Below, piece after piece: positions 19,488 through 28,563 of a DNA stretch of 64,000 nucleotides. Source of the DNA: an uncultured Bacteroidales bacterium. GTDB taxonomy: Bacteria; Bacteroidota; Bacteroidia; Bacteroidales; Bacteroidaceae. Location: the NCBI GenBank assembly GCA_902763885.1, contig CACWTU010000001.1, positions 248,001 through 312,000 of the forward strand. Direction: 5' to 3'. Both the position numbers and the translations under genes were made by a program. Position 1 is the first letter of the stretch, and each line of letters starts with the position of its first letter. Under the pieces are notes generated by a model. The model saw only the letters and a list, made by a program, of their open reading frames with translations, was not told the origin of the DNA and did no database searches.

Positions 19488-20321
19488 TTACTTTTCATAA
19501 TTGTCACCACTGAAAGTACCCTTGCTGGAGCTTGCCTTTTCCTCAGGAACGGCAGGCTCTTCCTGTATTGCAGCCTCCTCTTGGGCATTATCGGAATAGA
19601 ATGCGTGTATCCGGATTATGGATACTATTGAAATTACAGTCAATACCAGGAATATGATTGTGCCCAGGGTGTCAAAAAGGCTTATCTGAAGGTCAAGATT
19701 GAACTTTATGGCAAAGAATGAGATGGCGTTGTTGATGATGTGTATGCAGATAGGAACAAACAGGCTGCCGGTCTTGTGGTAAAGCCATCCGAAGATGATA
19801 CCGGCCGGCAATGCAAACACCATCTGGATGGGGTTGCCGTGTATGACGGAAAAAATGGCGGCCGATATTATGATGCCCCACCAGACGTGGCCTGTAGCCT
19901 TGGCTATCTCAGTCATGATGACACGCCTCATCATTATCTCCTCCATAATGGGACCTACTATGCAGATGCCTATGAATCCTGCCCATGATTTTGTCATCTC
20001 CAGGAATTGCTGTTCAAATATATCGGGTATATCGAGTACCTGGAATAACATGTCAAAGGCAAACAATGCGCTTATGGCCATTACCAATGACAGGACGAAT
20101 GCTTTTTTAGGCACCAGAGTGAACATTTCCCTGATCTTGCAGTATCTGAGTATGATCAATGATATGGCAATAAGTCCATCGGAAATGAGCAGCATTTGCG
20201 CCGTCATTGAATTGAAATCCGTATGGTTATAAATGGAAACGACTTTGAATGTGAGCAACACTATAATCTGAATCCCCAGCCAGAGACCCAGGGTTACCAG
20301 AGTCTTTTTGATTTTTTCCAT
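19488..20321 (-). CDS. CPBP-family intramembrane metalloprotease (CAAX/Abi type)
   Basis: A 277-aa polytopic membrane protein of the CAAX-protease and bacteriocin-processing (CPBP) family. All three signature motifs are present: EExxxR (residues 127-132, EEIMMR), FxxxH (H161 in FSVIHGNP) and HxxxN (H194/N198 in HIINNAIS). A charged, alanine/glutamate/proline-rich cytoplasmic tail follows (residues ~240-277). Substrates of bacterial members are mostly unknown. It lies 10 bp downstream of ribF on the same strand, so it is probably co-transcribed, and it converges tail to tail with argB with no terminator between. Confidence 0.9.
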   Translation of the reverse strand: MEKIKKTLVTLGLWLGIQIIVLLTFKVVSIYNHTDFNSMTAQMLLISDGLIAISLIILRYCKIREMFTLVPKKAFVLSLVMAISALFAFDMLFQVLDIPDIFEQQFLEMTKSWAGFIGICIVGPIMEEIMMRRVIMTEIAKATGHVWWGIIISAAIFSVIHGNPIQMVFALPAGIIFGWLYHKTGSLFVPICIHIINNAISFFAIKFNLDLQISLFDTLGTIIFLVLTVISIVSIIRIHAFYSDNAQEEAAIQEEPAVPEEKASSSKGTFSGDNYEK

Positions 20322-20331
20322 ATCTGTGAGT

Positions 20332-21237
20332 TTATAATGTCTGCCTTACTTTGTTGCGGTCAGCCTCAAGCTGTGAGGCAAGTTCCTGGGGGGAACTGAA
20401 ACGGCGCTCGGGGCGCAGGAACTCCACAAACTCCAGGGAGAGCTCATGGAAGTAGATGTCACGGTCAAAATCCAGAAGGTGAGCCTCAATGGTGCGGGCC
20501 TTGCCCTCAAATGTAGGCCGGAAACCTATGTTTAGCATGGCTGGCCATGTCTCACCGTCAACTGTGGCAAGAGCGGCATAGACACCGTCGGCCGGAATCT
20601 GCATGAACTCGCAGTAGGGGCCCAGGTTGGCAGTAGGGAATCCCATCTTGCGGCCGTTCTGCAGGCCGTGTATTACCGTGCCGCTTATGGTGTATCGATA
20701 GCCGAGCATCTCATTGGCCTGCTTTACGTTGCCTGACACAAGCTCACGGCGTATGCGTGAACTGCTTATGGGGCTGCCTTCATACAGATAGGCACTGGCA
20801 GGGATTACTTCCATCCCTATCTCATGGCCTATGCGTTTGTAATCATCAATGTTCAGATTGGTATCATGGCCAAAATGGTGGTCGTGTCCTACAAGCAGTG
20901 TGCTAACGCCCAACCGTTTCTGGAGGAAATCAGTCATGAAACTGCGTGCATCCATAGCGGCAAGTGCCGATGTGAAATGGAGCGGAAAACAGTAGTCAAT
21001 GCCTGTCTGCTCAAGCTGTCTCATCTTGTCCTGCGGGGTGGAAAGCAGGCGGGGACGGTAGTCTGACTGCAGTATCTGACGCGGATGCTCAGGGAATGTG
21101 ATGGCCATGCTCTTAAGCCCCCGCTCTGCTGCAATATCCTTGAGCTGGCTGAGCAGATGCACATGTCCCAGATGGACTCCGTCAAAGAATCCTATCGTGG
21201 CGGCATATCTGTTATCCTGAGGTTCGGGTATGGTCAT
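20332..21237 (-). CDS. ribF: Bifunctional riboflavin kinase / FAD synthetase
   Basis: Makes FMN from riboflavin, then FAD. The N-terminal nucleotidyltransferase domain has IGFFDGVHLGHVHL (GxFDGxHxGH) at residues ~15-28 and the ISSSRIRRELVSG segment. The C-terminal flavokinase domain begins near GTVIHGLQNGRKMGFPTANL, with the family's PTAN motif. I chose the ATG at 21237, giving 301 aa; an in-frame TTG at 21261 would add eight unlikely residues and lies in the promoter. I saw no FMN-riboswitch-like sequence upstream. Confidence 0.95.
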   Translation of the reverse strand: MTIPEPQDNRYAATIGFFDGVHLGHVHLLSQLKDIAAERGLKSMAITFPEHPRQILQSDYRPRLLSTPQDKMRQLEQTGIDYCFPLHFTSALAAMDARSFMTDFLQKRLGVSTLLVGHDHHFGHDTNLNIDDYKRIGHEIGMEVIPASAYLYEGSPISSSRIRRELVSGNVKQANEMLGYRYTISGTVIHGLQNGRKMGFPTANLGPYCEFMQIPADGVYAALATVDGETWPAMLNIGFRPTFEGKARTIEAHLLDFDRDIYFHELSLEFVEFLRPERRFSSPQELASQLEADRNKVRQTL

Positions 21238-21257
21238 GCGTATCTCTGTTTCAGACT

Positions 21258-21266
21258 GCAAAAGTA
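21258..21266 (-). promoter_or_regulatory. -7 box TACTTTTGC (minus strand) for ribF
   Basis: Exact consensus read on the minus strand (GCAAAAGTA on the plus strand), 20 bases upstream of the chosen ribF ATG. Confidence 0.55.
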
Positions 21267-21306
21267 ATCAAGATAAGCGGGGTAGAGGAATTTTTTGCTT
21301 CAAAAC

Positions 21307-21338
21307 TTTGCAAATTCGGGTTAATGAAGTACTTTTGC
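21307..21338 (+). promoter_or_regulatory. Full consensus promoter of the tRNA gene
   Basis: A -33 TTTG at 21307-21310 and a -7 TACTTTTGC at 21330-21338 are separated by exactly 19 bases, which is the textbook Bacteroidetes arrangement. The tRNA starts 43 bases downstream. Confidence 0.75.
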
Positions 21339-21380
21339 ACCCGAAAGATGATGTCGGCTAAGGCCGATGATTCCTTCTCC

Positions 21381-21454
21381 GGGCTTTTAGCTCAGTTGGT
21401 TAGAGCAACAGACTCATAATCTGGAGGTCCTAGGTTCAAGCCCTAGATGGCCCA
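21381..21454 (+). tRNA. tRNA with CAU anticodon (elongator Met, or lysidine-modified Ile2)
   Basis: A 74-nt cloverleaf. The acceptor stem GGGCTTT/ATGGCCC contains one T:T mismatch. The D-arm is GCTC-AGTTGGTTA-GAGC, the anticodon stem is CAGA/TCTG with loop CTCATAA (anticodon CAT), and the T-arm is CTAGG-TTCAAGC-CCTAG. CCA is not encoded. The anticodon stem lacks the three G:C pairs of initiator tRNA. Sequence alone does not separate elongator Met from tRNA-Ile2, which TilS converts to read AUA. A terminator follows, then a partial duplication of the tRNA 3' end. Confidence 0.9.
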
Positions 21455-21559
21455 CAATCCATTCTAAGCGAATGGATTGTTTTGTTTAAGGGCTCTCACG
21501 TTTTTCGGACCCATTCGGGTCCTCAACAGCTTCGCAGTCAAGCCCTAGATGGCCCACAA
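21436..21559 (+). repeat. Duplicated tRNA 3' end: att-like direct repeat flanking a 80-bp segment
   Basis: The last 19 bases of the tRNA plus three downstream bases (21436-21457) recur perfectly at 21538-21559, 102 bp apart. The 80-bp segment between holds the tRNA terminator and a small perfect hairpin (GGACCC-ATTC-GGGTCC at 21507-21522). Each copy is followed by its own terminator hairpin. Direct repeats of a tRNA 3' end are what tyrosine-recombinase elements leave as attL/attR, so this may be an integration scar. No integrase gene is present. Confidence 0.6.
21455..21487 (+). terminator. tRNA terminator
   Basis: Stem CAATCCATTC/GAATGGATTG with loop TAAGC, followed by TTTTGTTT. Confidence 0.8.
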
Positions 21560-21590
21560 ACCGTTTCCGTGAGGGAACGGTTTTTTGTTT
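21558..21590 (+). terminator. Second terminator after the duplicated tRNA end
   Basis: An 11-bp stem starting AAACCG and closing CGGTTT, loop GTGA, followed by TTTTTTG. It lies just behind the second copy of the tRNA 3' end. Confidence 0.75.
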
Positions 21591-21642
21591 TCTCGGTTGA
21601 TAAGTAAGGGCTGCCGGATTGGGATGGATGCGGTTTAATTTG

Positions 21643-21651
21643 TATCTTCGC
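21643..21651 (+). promoter_or_regulatory. -7 box TATCTTCGC for the 21676 gene
   Basis: A TAnnTTCG match with a TTG at 21619-21621 in roughly the -33 position. The ATG 25 bases on is preceded by a near-perfect Shine-Dalgarno AGGAGG (21665-21670), which is rare in this window. Confidence 0.5.
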
Positions 21652-21675
21652 TGAATTAAAATTCAGGAGGATAAA

Positions 21676-22821
21676 ATGTCTGTAGGTGAGATATCTGTTG
21701 TACCGGTCAGGACGCGCAGGGAGTTGCGCAGGTTTGCCAGGTTCAACATCCGGCTCTACAAGGGGAACCAGTATTCGGTGCCTGACCTTATAAGCGATAC
21801 CGTGCAGTCATTTACTCCGTCCGGAAATGCGGCTTATGAGTTTTGTGAGGCGCAACCTTTCATGGCTCTTATGGATGGCAGGATTGTGGGCCGTGTGGCT
21901 GCAATCATAAACCATAAGGCAAATGAGGTGTGGCAAGTAAGGACGGTCAGGTTCGGGTGGATAGATTTCATTGATGATACGCGTGTATCAGGAGCTCTTT
22001 TGAATGCTGTGGCAGAGTGGGGCAAGGAGCGTGGCATGGACCGTTTGGAGGGGCCTTTCGGATTTACGGATTTTGATCCGGAAGGTATGCTGACCCAAGG
22101 GTTTGACCGTCTGGGCACCATGGCTACCATATACAACTATCCATATTACCCGGAGCATATGGAGAAGCTGGGGCTGGAGCCATCGGCCAAATGGGTTGAG
22201 TGGCTTGTCAGGTTCCCCAATCCTGTTCCTGAAAAGATACAGCGTCTCTCAAAGGCGGTAATGGAGCGTTACAAGCTGCATCTGGCTGTTTACGGAAGCA
22301 GCAAGAGCAATGAGGCCGGGAAGTATGCTTACAAACTGTTCCGTCTTGTCAATGAGGCGTATGCTCCGCTGTACGGTTATTCGGCCTTTTCTGAGAAACA
22401 GATAGACCTGTTCGTAAAGCGTTACCTTTATATGCTTGACAGGAGGCTTGTGACAATTGTGCTTGACAGCAATGATGATGTCGTGGCTTGCGCACTTACC
22501 ATGCCCTCCATAGCCCAGGCTCTGCATAAGTGTCAGGGACGACTCTTTCCTTTTGGTTGGTGGCGTATATTAAGTGCTTTGCGCCCCAAGAGTTCAAGTC
22601 TCATTGAGATGCTGTTTGTGGCAGTAAAACCTGAATACCAGGACAAGGGTGTGCTTGCCATTCTGACCAACAACGTGACCTCAAAGATAAATTCCATAGG
22701 ATGCGTCTATGGAGAAAGCAATCCGGAACTTGAGACAAACGTAAGGATGCAGTCTCTCTGGAACTATTTTCCGGGCTCTGAAATAGTTAGACACAGGGCT
22801 GTTTATTACAAAAATATATAA
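21676..22821 (+). CDS. GNAT-like acyltransferase-fold protein
   Basis: A 381-aa cytoplasmic protein of a Bacteroidetes family related to N-acetyltransferases. The C-terminal third looks most like a GNAT acetyl-CoA fold (SLIEMLFVAVKPEYQDKGVLAILTNNV, a core strand followed by a helix with the Q/RxxG-like loop QDKGV). The N-terminal part contains YKGNQYSVPDL and GPFGFTDFDPEGML, motifs seen across this family, and YNYPYYPEHMEKLG. The substrate is unknown. It has its own promoter and a strong AGGAGG ribosome-binding site. Its stop codon TAA forms the beginning of the parE -7 box. Confidence 0.75.
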   Translation: MSVGEISVVPVRTRRELRRFARFNIRLYKGNQYSVPDLISDTVQSFTPSGNAAYEFCEAQPFMALMDGRIVGRVAAIINHKANEVWQVRTVRFGWIDFIDDTRVSGALLNAVAEWGKERGMDRLEGPFGFTDFDPEGMLTQGFDRLGTMATIYNYPYYPEHMEKLGLEPSAKWVEWLVRFPNPVPEKIQRLSKAVMERYKLHLAVYGSSKSNEAGKYAYKLFRLVNEAYAPLYGYSAFSEKQIDLFVKRYLYMLDRRLVTIVLDSNDDVVACALTMPSIAQALHKCQGRLFPFGWWRILSALRPKSSSLIEMLFVAVKPEYQDKGVLAILTNNVTSKINSIGCVYGESNPELETNVRMQSLWNYFPGSEIVRHRAVYYKNI

Positions 22822-22826
22822 CTTTG
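22819..22826 (+). promoter_or_regulatory. -7 box TAACTTTG of parE, sharing the upstream stop codon
   Basis: Exact TAnnTTTG whose first three bases are the stop codon of the GNAT-like gene. It lies 28 bases before the parE ATG. Confidence 0.55.
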
Positions 22827-22846
22827 GCATTAGATAAAAACAACAT

Positions 22847-24805
22847 ATGGCAGAGACAGACGAAATATTTGACCAGAGACCGCCTGAGGTGCAGTACAAT
22901 GAGGATAACATACGCCACATGGACGATATGGAGCATATCCGTAACCGTCCTGGTATGTACATAGGCAAACTTGGTGACGGCTCTCAGGCCGATGACGGTA
23001 TCTACGTGCTGCTTAAGGAGATCATTGACAACAGCGTTGATGAATTCCGCATGAACACCGGCAAGCGTATTGACATAGAGCTTACCGATATGGGCCGCGT
23101 TTCAGTACGAGACTATGGCCGCGGTATCCCCCAGGGTAAACTTGTGGAGGCTGTGAGCATGCTTAATACCGGCGGTAAGTTTGACAGCAAGGCGTTCAAG
23201 AAGAGCGTGGGCCTGAACGGTGTGGGTCTTAAGGCTGTTAATGCGTTGAGTCTCAACTTTGAGGTGAGCAGCTGGCGTGACGGTCAGGTGCGCACTCTCC
23301 GTTTTCAGCGTGGCAAGCTGTTGTCTGATGAAACCGTTCCCAGTGCTGATGAGCATGGCACCCAGGTTATCTTTGAGCCGGATAACCAGCTCTTTACGGG
23401 TTATCAGTTCCGTCCTGCCATAATTGAGACCATGTTGCGTAACTACACCTACCTGAACACCGGCCTTGTCATCATGTATAATGGTCAGAGGTTCATATCA
23501 CGCAACGGTCTGGAGGATCTGCTTGGCGAGCGTATGAGCGCCCAGAGCCTATATCCCATAATCCATCTGCAGGGTACTGACATTGAGATTGCGTTTACCC
23601 ATACCAACCAGTATGGTGAGGAGTATTACTCATTCGTGAACGGCCAGTACACATCACAGGGAGGTACTCATCAGAGCGCCTTTAAGGAGCATATAGCACG
23701 TACCATCAAGGAGTTCTACGGTAAGAACTTTGAATCAGGCGATGTGCGTAACGGCATGGTGGCTGCCATAGCCGTGAATGTTGAGGAGCCTGTGTTTGAG
23801 AGCCAGACCAAGATCAAGCTTGGCTCCACCACCATGAGTCCTGACGGTGGCGTGTCACTTAACAAGTTTGTGGGTGATTTCATCAAGAAGGAGGTTGATG
23901 ACCTGCTCCACAAGGAACCGGAGGTGGCTGATGTGATACTTAAGAAGATCCTTGAATCAGAAAAGGAGCGTAAGGAGATAGCCGGCATAACCAAACAGGC
24001 CCGCGAGCGTGCCAAGAAGGCCAATCTGCACAACCGTAAGCTGGCTGATTGCCGCATCCACCTGAATGATGCCCGCGGTGACCGCCAGGAGGAGAGCTGC
24101 ATTTTCATTACTGAGGGTGACTCTGCAAGCGGATCCATTACCAAGAGCCGTGACGTGAATACCCAGGCCGTGTTCAGCTTGCGCGGTAAGCCACTTAACA
24201 GCTACGGCCTCACCAAGAAGGTGGTCTATGAGAATGAGGAGTTCAATCTGCTTCAGGCTGCCCTCAACATAGAAGAGGGGCTTGATGACCTGCGCTACAA
24301 CAAGATAATCGTGGCAACTGATGCCGATGTGGACGGTATGCACATACGTCTGCTCATGATTACCTTCTTCCTGCAGTTCTTCCCGGAACTTATCAGGAAA
24401 GGACACGTCTATATACTGCAGACCCCGCTGTTCCGCGTACGTAACAAACGCAAGAAGAAAAAAGGTCCGGCAGGCCATGTTGACGGTGTGGTGACAGAGA
24501 AGGGTGAGTTTGAGACCATCTATTGCTACACTGAGGAGGAGCGCCGCCAGGCCATTGAGAAACTCTCTCCCAACCCTGAGATAACCCGATTCAAAGGACT
24601 GGGTGAGATATCGCCCGATGAGTTCAAGAACTTTATCGGCCCTGATATGCGCCTGGAAATGGTAACTTTGCAGAAGACTGACGCTGTGGATGACCTGCTC
24701 TCATTCTATATGGGCAAGAACACTATGGAGCGTCAGAATTTTATCATCGATAATCTGGTGGTAGAGGAGGATATTGTAGATGAGGATGAGGGTGAAAAGT
24801 TTTAA
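22847..24805 (+). CDS. parE: DNA topoisomerase IV subunit B
   Basis: ATPase subunit of the type IIA enzyme that decatenates daughter chromosomes. The 652-aa protein has the GHKL ATPase motifs ([33 protein letters not shown]), the transducer, and the TOPRIM core ([29 protein letters not shown]). Length and start ([22 protein letters not shown]) fit Bacteroidetes ParE rather than GyrB. coaD follows after 12 bp. The partner parC is not in the window. Confidence 0.94.
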   Translation: MAETDEIFDQRPPEVQYNEDNIRHMDDMEHIRNRPGMYIGKLGDGSQADDGIYVLLKEIIDNSVDEFRMNTGKRIDIELTDMGRVSVRDYGRGIPQGKLVEAVSMLNTGGKFDSKAFKKSVGLNGVGLKAVNALSLNFEVSSWRDGQVRTLRFQRGKLLSDETVPSADEHGTQVIFEPDNQLFTGYQFRPAIIETMLRNYTYLNTGLVIMYNGQRFISRNGLEDLLGERMSAQSLYPIIHLQGTDIEIAFTHTNQYGEEYYSFVNGQYTSQGGTHQSAFKEHIARTIKEFYGKNFESGDVRNGMVAAIAVNVEEPVFESQTKIKLGSTTMSPDGGVSLNKFVGDFIKKEVDDLLHKEPEVADVILKKILESEKERKEIAGITKQARERAKKANLHNRKLADCRIHLNDARGDRQEESCIFITEGDSASGSITKSRDVNTQAVFSLRGKPLNSYGLTKKVVYENEEFNLLQAALNIEEGLDDLRYNKIIVATDADVDGMHIRLLMITFFLQFFPELIRKGHVYILQTPLFRVRNKRKKKKGPAGHVDGVVTEKGEFETIYCYTEEERRQAIEKLSPNPEITRFKGLGEISPDEFKNFIGPDMRLEMVTLQKTDAVDDLLSFYMGKNTMERQNFIIDNLVVEEDIVDEDEGEKF

Positions 24806-24817
24806 TTGGAAAGGACT

Positions 24818-25267
24818 ATGAAACTGCTTTTTCCCGGATCTTTTGATCCGTTTACGATAGGCCACGCCGATCTTGTGGAACGCGCGCTGAAACTGGGCGC
24901 TGAGGTGGTGATAGCCATCGGTATAAATGAAGAGAAGAAACCGTTGTTCAGCACAGCACAACGCCTGGACGCGATCAGGGAATATTACAATGGAAATCCG
25001 GCCGTAAGTGTGATAGAGTACAAGGGTCTTACGGTGGATGCGGTGCGTGATAATGGCTGTGACGCCATACTGCGCGGCATCCGTTCAGTTACAGACTATG
25101 ACAAGGAGCGTAATCTGGCAGACATAAACCGTTCAATAGAGGGTGTTGAGACGGTCCTGCTGGTTTCCAGCCCCGCTGTGCAGCATGTAAGCAGCAGTCT
25201 GGTGCGTGAACTGATCTCTTTTGGCCGCCCTGCAGATGAACTTATGATTGAAACATTCAAAAAATAA
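24818..25267 (+). CDS. coaD: Phosphopantetheine adenylyltransferase
   Basis: Penultimate step of coenzyme A synthesis, adenylating 4'-phosphopantetheine. The 149-aa nucleotidyltransferase shows the T/HxGH signature in GSFDPFTIGHADLVERA near the N-terminus, RGIRSVTDYDKERNLADINR, and VSSSLVREL (an ISSTxVR-type motif) near the C-terminus. I chose the ATG at 24818; a TTG at 24806 would add four residues. The stop TAA ends on the first base of a 48-bp perfect palindrome. Confidence 0.95.
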   Translation: MKLLFPGSFDPFTIGHADLVERALKLGAEVVIAIGINEEKKPLFSTAQRLDAIREYYNGNPAVSVIEYKGLTVDAVRDNGCDAILRGIRSVTDYDKERNLADINRSIEGVETVLLVSSPAVQHVSSSLVRELISFGRPADELMIETFKK

Positions 25268-25314
25268 CGCAAAGGGGACGGTTCTGTTCGCGAACAGAAC
25301 CGTCCCCTTTGCGT
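25267..25314. repeat. 48-bp perfect palindrome (REP-like, GGGGACGGTTCTG family)
   Basis: Two 24-base arms meet with no spacer at TGTTCG|CGAACA. Its 46-bp core is identical to the palindromes at 46549-46594 and 55032-55085. It begins inside the coaD stop codon and ends 15 bases before the next ATG. As RNA it would be a very stable hairpin ending in CCCCTTTGCG, so it may also limit read-through. Confidence 0.9.
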
Positions 25315-25329
25315 CTGAGAAGAAAAAAG

Positions 25330-26976
25330 ATGAAAAGACTTGATATTCTTTTAGCGGCAGTTTTGATGCCGATGATGGTTATGGCGCAGCCGGGCCGCGG
25401 TGGTGTACTGCCCCGTCAGGCACAGCCACAGCCTCAGACCCAGATTCCGATGCAGCGCCAGCCTCAGCCTCAGGCTACGTCTATCGATGCGGAACTCCAG
25501 AAACTTTTGGTAGCAGAGGGAGCCATATCGGCCCTCTATGTGGAGGAGGTTGATGAGAAGAAGATTGTGGAGCAGGCCATTAAGGGCATGCTTGAGGAAC
25601 TGGATCCTCATTCCACCTATCTCACGCCAGAGGAGAATGACAAATCAAACGAGACCCTGATGGGCTCATTTGAAGGTATAGGAGTACAGTTCAATATGAT
25701 AGATGATACCCTGTTCATTGTCCAGCCTATTCCTGACGGCCCCTCTGAGAAGGTGGGAATCATGGCCGGTGACCGCATAGTGACCGTGAATGATACTGCA
25801 ATAGCTGGCGTAAAGATGTCACAGGAGACCATCATGAAGCGTCTGCGCGGTCCCAAGGGCACCAAGGTGGATCTGGGTATCTGCCGTCGCGGTGTGGATG
25901 AACTGCTCCATTTCATGGTTACACGTGACAAGATTCCCGTAAATACGGTTGATGCCGGATATATGATCAAGCCCGGTGTGGGTTACGTCAAGATATCGAG
26001 TTTTGGTGCCACCACTGTTGATGAGTTTGAGGCTAAACTTGCCCAGTTGCGCGCTCAGGGAGCCCGTTCACTCATCCTTGACCTTCAGGGAAATGGCGGA
26101 GGCCTGCTCATGGCTGCCATAGGTATGGCCAATGAGTTCCTGGGACGTGACCAGATGGTGGTATATACCGAGGGCCGCCGTTCACCCAAGAGCGGTTATA
26201 TGGCCGATGGTCGCGGTCGTTTCCGTGAAGGTAACCTGGTGGTGCTCATAGATGAATACTCTGCATCGGCAAGTGAGATAGTATCTGGTGCCGTACAGGA
26301 CTGGGACCGGGCTACGATAATAGGTCGCCGCTCATTCGGCAAGGGTCTTGTGCAGCGTCCCATAGAGTTCCATGACGGATCTCTCATACGTCTTACCGTA
26401 GCCAAGTATTACACTCCTGTTGGCCGATGCATCCAGAAACCGTACGGCAAGGATGTGGATTACGGGGAGGATATACTTGAACGCCTGCATCACGGCGAAC
26501 TGACCAATCCGGACAGCATCCATTTCCCGGATTCGCTCAAGTACAGTACCATGATAAAGCATCGCACGGTATATGGCGGCGGAGGTATCATGCCTGATAT
26601 ATTCGTGCCTCTGGATACTACACGTACCAATCAGTATTACCGCAAGGTTACAGCCAAGAATGTGGTGCTGAATACAGCCATGCAATATACTGAGCGCAAC
26701 CGCCGTATGATAGAGCGCCGCTATAGGACTGTTGAGGATTACAAGAGGGGATTTGAAATAGGGCCGGATATACTCAGAATGTTCCAGAATAAAGCCAAGG
26801 ATGCCAAGGTGGATTTTGATGAGGACCAATATAATGAGTGCCTGTACATATTCAAGACACAGCTCAAGGCTACCATTGCCCGTCTGATATGGGGTATGAA
26901 TGCCTATTATCAGATTATTCAGGAACTTGATGAAACAATTCAAAGGGCTGTAAAATACATTGAGACGGGTCAATAA
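25330..26976 (+). CDS. S41-family carboxyl-terminal processing protease (CtpA-like)
   Basis: A 548-aa exported serine protease. It has a signal peptide (MKRLDILLAAVLMPMMVMA), a Pro/Gln-rich linker (QAQPQPQTQIPMQRQPQ), a small helical domain with the conserved LDPHSTYL, a PDZ domain around residues 110-195 (FEGIGVQF...PSEKVGIMAGDRIVTVND), then the protease core. The serine lies in SASASEIVSGA (from residue 311) and the lysine of the Ser-Lys dyad is K338 in FGKGLVQ. It probably trims or clears periplasmic proteins with exposed C-termini. I chose the ATG at 25330; an upstream in-frame TTG lies inside the palindrome. Confidence 0.93.
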   Translation: MKRLDILLAAVLMPMMVMAQPGRGGVLPRQAQPQPQTQIPMQRQPQPQATSIDAELQKLLVAEGAISALYVEEVDEKKIVEQAIKGMLEELDPHSTYLTPEENDKSNETLMGSFEGIGVQFNMIDDTLFIVQPIPDGPSEKVGIMAGDRIVTVNDTAIAGVKMSQETIMKRLRGPKGTKVDLGICRRGVDELLHFMVTRDKIPVNTVDAGYMIKPGVGYVKISSFGATTVDEFEAKLAQLRAQGARSLILDLQGNGGGLLMAAIGMANEFLGRDQMVVYTEGRRSPKSGYMADGRGRFREGNLVVLIDEYSASASEIVSGAVQDWDRATIIGRRSFGKGLVQRPIEFHDGSLIRLTVAKYYTPVGRCIQKPYGKDVDYGEDILERLHHGELTNPDSIHFPDSLKYSTMIKHRTVYGGGGIMPDIFVPLDTTRTNQYYRKVTAKNVVLNTAMQYTERNRRMIERRYRTVEDYKRGFEIGPDILRMFQNKAKDAKVDFDEDQYNECLYIFKTQLKATIARLIWGMNAYYQIIQELDETIQRAVKYIETGQ

Positions 26977-27011
26977 ATACCGTTCTCTAACTTACAAACC
27001 GATTTTTTGTG

Positions 27012-27019
27012 TAAGTTTG
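27012..27019 (+). promoter_or_regulatory. -7 box TAAGTTTG for the GPH symporter
   Basis: Exact TAnnTTTG in the 94-bp A+T-rich gap after the protease gene, giving a leader of about 45 nt. Confidence 0.5.
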
Positions 27020-27070
27020 TGGGCTGAAAATTTTAGAACAACCAAATTATTAATCAATAAATACATTTTT

Positions 27071-28471
27071 ATGGCTAACGAAGTTAACAACGGTTATTAC
27101 AAACTGAGTTGGGGCCAGAGAATCGGTTTCGGTTCCGGTGACCTTGCCCAGAATCTGATTTTCCAGACGGTTGCATGTTTCCTGATGCTGTACCTCTGCA
27201 CGGTACTCAAAATCACCCCTGGATTCGTAAGTGGACTTATTCTTGCAGTAAGACTCCTGGACTGCTTCTGGAGTCCTGTAGTAGGTAAATATATTGATAA
27301 CCACAATCCTAAATTAGGAAAGTATCGTACATATCTGCTTTACGGCGGTATTCCTCTTACCGTTGCAGCCTGCTTCCTGATGCTTCCCACTGTGGCTACA
27401 TGGAGCATGACTATGAAGATTGTCTATGCTACTGTCAGCTACACTCTGCTCAGCATGATCTACTCAGTAGTGAATATACCTTACGGCTCAATCATGGCCT
27501 CTATGACCCGTGATAACGATGAGGTTCTTATCCTTACCTCAACCCGTATGGTATGCGCCAATATCGGTCAGATAGTCGTTCAGGCCGGCTTCCCCATCGG
27601 ACTTGCAATGTGCGTAGGTATCGCCGTTGACTGGAACCAGGCTGTATTCATGGCTATCGGTACAATTCCTGCATTTATAATCCTGCCTTTGCTTCCCGTT
27701 TTGAAGAAACTGTTCGGTAAGAAGGGACTCTATTATCTGCTTCTTTGTGTAGGTCTTGTGGGATTCATCACACTGTTCATCATCGGTAAGTTCTTTGATG
27801 TTCAGAAATGCAATGTAATTGTTCAGGGTGCTAAGGTCCTGACAGGTGTAGGTCTGCTGGTTGGTTCACTTATGTGGGCACTGGTTCCTGAGGTTATCAC
27901 CGATGCAGAGTATCGCACAGGTAACCGTCCCGCTGCTACAGTAAACGCTCTTGCAGGTGTGGCTTTCAAGGCCGGTTTCTCACTTGCAGGTTTCATCACT
28001 CCTTGGGTTATGGGTCTGATTGGCTTTAACCTGGCCAGCGAGGAGTCAGCTCTGCCTACAGATCCTAAGGCATGGTTCACTGTTACTTGCATCTTTGCAA
28101 TAGTAGGTTTCGTTCTGCTGACACTCTGCTTCATGGGCAGTAAGGAGAACATCACCACCACACCTGAGAAGCCGGTTTCATTCGGTGAGATGTGGCAGGA
28201 GTTCAAGGCAAACAAGTGCCTGCAGTTGGTTCTGAGCATCTTTATCGTAGTGTTCCTGGCATCATTCATCAGCGCTCCGGTAAATGCTTATTATACTCAC
28301 CTGAGTGATTATAATCCGACTGTACAGAATGCAATCCTTATATTCACAACCATCATTCCTGCTATCCTTCTTGTTGTTGTGGGATATCTGGTATTCAAGT
28401 ATCCTCTCACTGATGAAAGACTTGACGAGATGAACCGTGAAATTGAGGCTAAGCACGCTGCCAAGAAATAA
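27071..28471 (+). CDS. GPH-family (MFS) sugar:cation symporter
   Basis: A 466-aa inner-membrane transporter with 12 predicted helices, of the glycoside-pentoside-hexuronide:cation symporter type. Supporting motifs are GFGSGDLAQNLIFQ in helix 1, the loop RLLDCFWSPVVGKYIDNHNPKLGKYR (conserved D and PxxGxxxD) between helices 2 and 3, and WALVPEVITDAEYRTGNRPAA in the central/C-terminal half. It probably imports a glycoside or oligosaccharide; the sugar cannot be told. I chose MANEVNNGYYKLSWGQRIGFG as the start because longer in-frame starts cover the promoter. It is followed by a strong terminator, so it stands alone. Confidence 0.88.
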   Translation: MANEVNNGYYKLSWGQRIGFGSGDLAQNLIFQTVACFLMLYLCTVLKITPGFVSGLILAVRLLDCFWSPVVGKYIDNHNPKLGKYRTYLLYGGIPLTVAACFLMLPTVATWSMTMKIVYATVSYTLLSMIYSVVNIPYGSIMASMTRDNDEVLILTSTRMVCANIGQIVVQAGFPIGLAMCVGIAVDWNQAVFMAIGTIPAFIILPLLPVLKKLFGKKGLYYLLLCVGLVGFITLFIIGKFFDVQKCNVIVQGAKVLTGVGLLVGSLMWALVPEVITDAEYRTGNRPAATVNALAGVAFKAGFSLAGFITPWVMGLIGFNLASEESALPTDPKAWFTVTCIFAIVGFVLLTLCFMGSKENITTTPEKPVSFGEMWQEFKANKCLQLVLSIFIVVFLASFISAPVNAYYTHLSDYNPTVQNAILIFTTIIPAILLVVVGYLVFKYPLTDERLDEMNREIEAKHAAKK

Positions 28472-28494
28472 TCAATCATTTCAAAAATGCACAA

Positions 28495-28529
28495 GGGGGC
28501 CGATTCTGAGCAGAATTGGCCCCCTTTTT
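28495..28529 (+). terminator. Strong terminator after the symporter gene
   Basis: A 14-bp stem GGGGGCCGATTCTG/CAGAATTGGCCCCC (one G:T) with a two-base loop and a TTTTT tail. The layout (G-run, GATTCTG centre, C-run) recalls the GGGGACGGTTCTG palindromes, so it could be a diverged relative. Confidence 0.85.
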
Positions 28530-28563
28530 CTGCCAAATAGTGTTAATATTATATCAAAAAGCA

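Noticed and set aside
21238..21380. FMN riboswitch before ribF
   Set aside because: The leader implied by the -7 box is about 15-20 bases, and no conserved RFN-element sequence was seen on the minus strand.
21481..21557. A second, degenerate tRNA gene downstream of the CAU tRNA
   Set aside because: Only the 3' end is present. The upstream segment cannot form D- or anticodon arms, so it is treated as a duplicated end.
28495..28529. Another full member of the REP-like family
   Set aside because: The hairpin has a similar layout but lacks the GGGGAC(A/G)G core and ends in a clean T-run, so it was listed as a terminator with only a possible relationship.
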